Source: an uncultured Caldilineaceae bacterium (GTDB taxonomy: Bacteria > Chloroflexota > Anaerolineae > Caldilineales > Caldilineaceae). Taken from it: a DNA stretch of 64,000 nt. Of the stretch, positions 63,809 through 64,000 are shown piece by piece. How positions within the stretch are numbered: position 1 is the first letter of the stretch; the number at the start of each line of letters is the position of its first letter. The position numbers and the translations under genes are program-made. The stretch lies in NCBI GenBank assembly GCA_951813625.1, contig CATOTS010000021.1, forward strand, positions 1 to 64,000, read 5' to 3'. Below the pieces are notes generated by a model, which was not told the origin of the DNA, made no database searches, and saw only the letters and a program-made list of their open reading frames with translations.

Positions 63809-64000
63809 ATGACGAACGTTGAACAACCGATCAAGTCGGGCATTTTCATTATGCCGTGGCATCCGCCGGAAAAGCCTTTGGCACAGTGCTACGAAGAGGA
63901 CGTTGAGCTGGCCGTACGGGCTGAGGAGCTCGGATTCGATGAATTCTGGATCGGCGAGCACCACACCATGAAGTACGAAGCGATTGTCATGCCTGAAGTC
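63809..64000 (+). CDS. luciferase-like (LLM class) flavin monooxygenase, N-terminal part
   Basis: Only 64 residues are in the window. FIMPWHPPEKPLAQCYEEDVELAVRAEELGFDEFWIGEHHTMKYE matches the start of LLM-class FMN-dependent oxidoreductases, including the GEHH motif. CAGGAGG lies ahead of the ATG. The rest of the gene is beyond the right edge. Confidence 0.82.
   Translation, partial: MTNVEQPIKSGIFIMPWHPPEKPLAQCYEEDVELAVRAEELGFDEFWIGEHHTMKYEAIVMPEV

Overview
This is a GC-rich window from a free-living or host-associated bacterium with a large store of catabolic genes. Three substrate-binding proteins carry twin-arginine lipoprotein signals (RREFL or RRDFL, then a lipobox Cys), two of them followed by Ala/Pro/Glu-rich linkers. 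Six phytanoyl-CoA-dioxygenase-like (PhyH) genes sit among many TIM-barrel sugar isomerases. This mix resembles uncultured Chloroflexota such as Caldilineaceae-type genomes from marine or sponge metagenomes. That placement is an inference from gene content; there is no rRNA or marker gene here.

Layout. 1-5.8 kb (+): DegT-type aminotransferase (5' end outside the window), BNR/sialidase-like propeller, nitrilase-family amidase, an unusual double-Rossmann SDR, and a hydroxypyruvate-isomerase-like protein. 10.3-5.9 kb (-): a convergent operon with two metallo-beta-lactamase-like paralogs at its ends, an SMP-30 lactonase, an HpaI-type aldolase and a TIM-barrel isomerase. 10.3-13.1 kb: a long gene-free stretch with dispersed repeats and two promoters. 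13.1-16.5 kb: a CUT1 sugar importer (binding protein and two permeases). 16.6-25.6 kb: FGE-like lipoprotein, a frameshifted small gene, PhyH, GH116-like glycosidase, aldo/keto reductase, the intact small-protein paralog with a second PhyH, an isomerase and an SDR. 25.7-29.2 kb: a complete IS1595-type insertion element with a cargo of small ORFs and a DNA methyltransferase-HNH fusion. 29.6-35.3 kb: class III aminotransferase and a peptide-type importer (SBP5, DppB, DppC) whose binding-protein and permease genes are separated by an 18-copy 14-bp minisatellite. 35.4-43.5 kb: a near-mirror module of family-10-like glycosidase paralogs, PhyH genes and a P450. 44.3-50.7 kb: octopine-dehydrogenase-like gene and a second CUT1 importer with an NAD-epimerase. 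50.7-55.6 kb: amidohydrolase, IolE-like isomerase, DUF2283 protein, PhyH and two unrecognised genes. 55.7-56.6 kb: a truncated, frameshifted oligopeptide ABC ATPase. 56.7-62.8 kb: four tandem beta-propeller glycosidase-like paralogs, then PhyH and the start of a luciferase-like monooxygenase.

How it fits together (inference): the importers take up sugars, sugar acids or peptides. Glycosidase-like and lactonase enzymes release or open substrates, and isomerases, aldolase, SDRs and PhyH oxygenases modify them. No intact ABC ATPase is present, so the importers must share one encoded elsewhere.

The most unusual item is the IS1595-type element. It has 33-bp inverted repeats, a near-perfect 8-bp target duplication, and a transposase leader built to be silent on read-through transcripts. 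It carries an R-M-like methyltransferase-HNH gene. It is inserted inside one copy of a dispersed noncoding repeat whose uninterrupted relatives occur elsewhere in the window.
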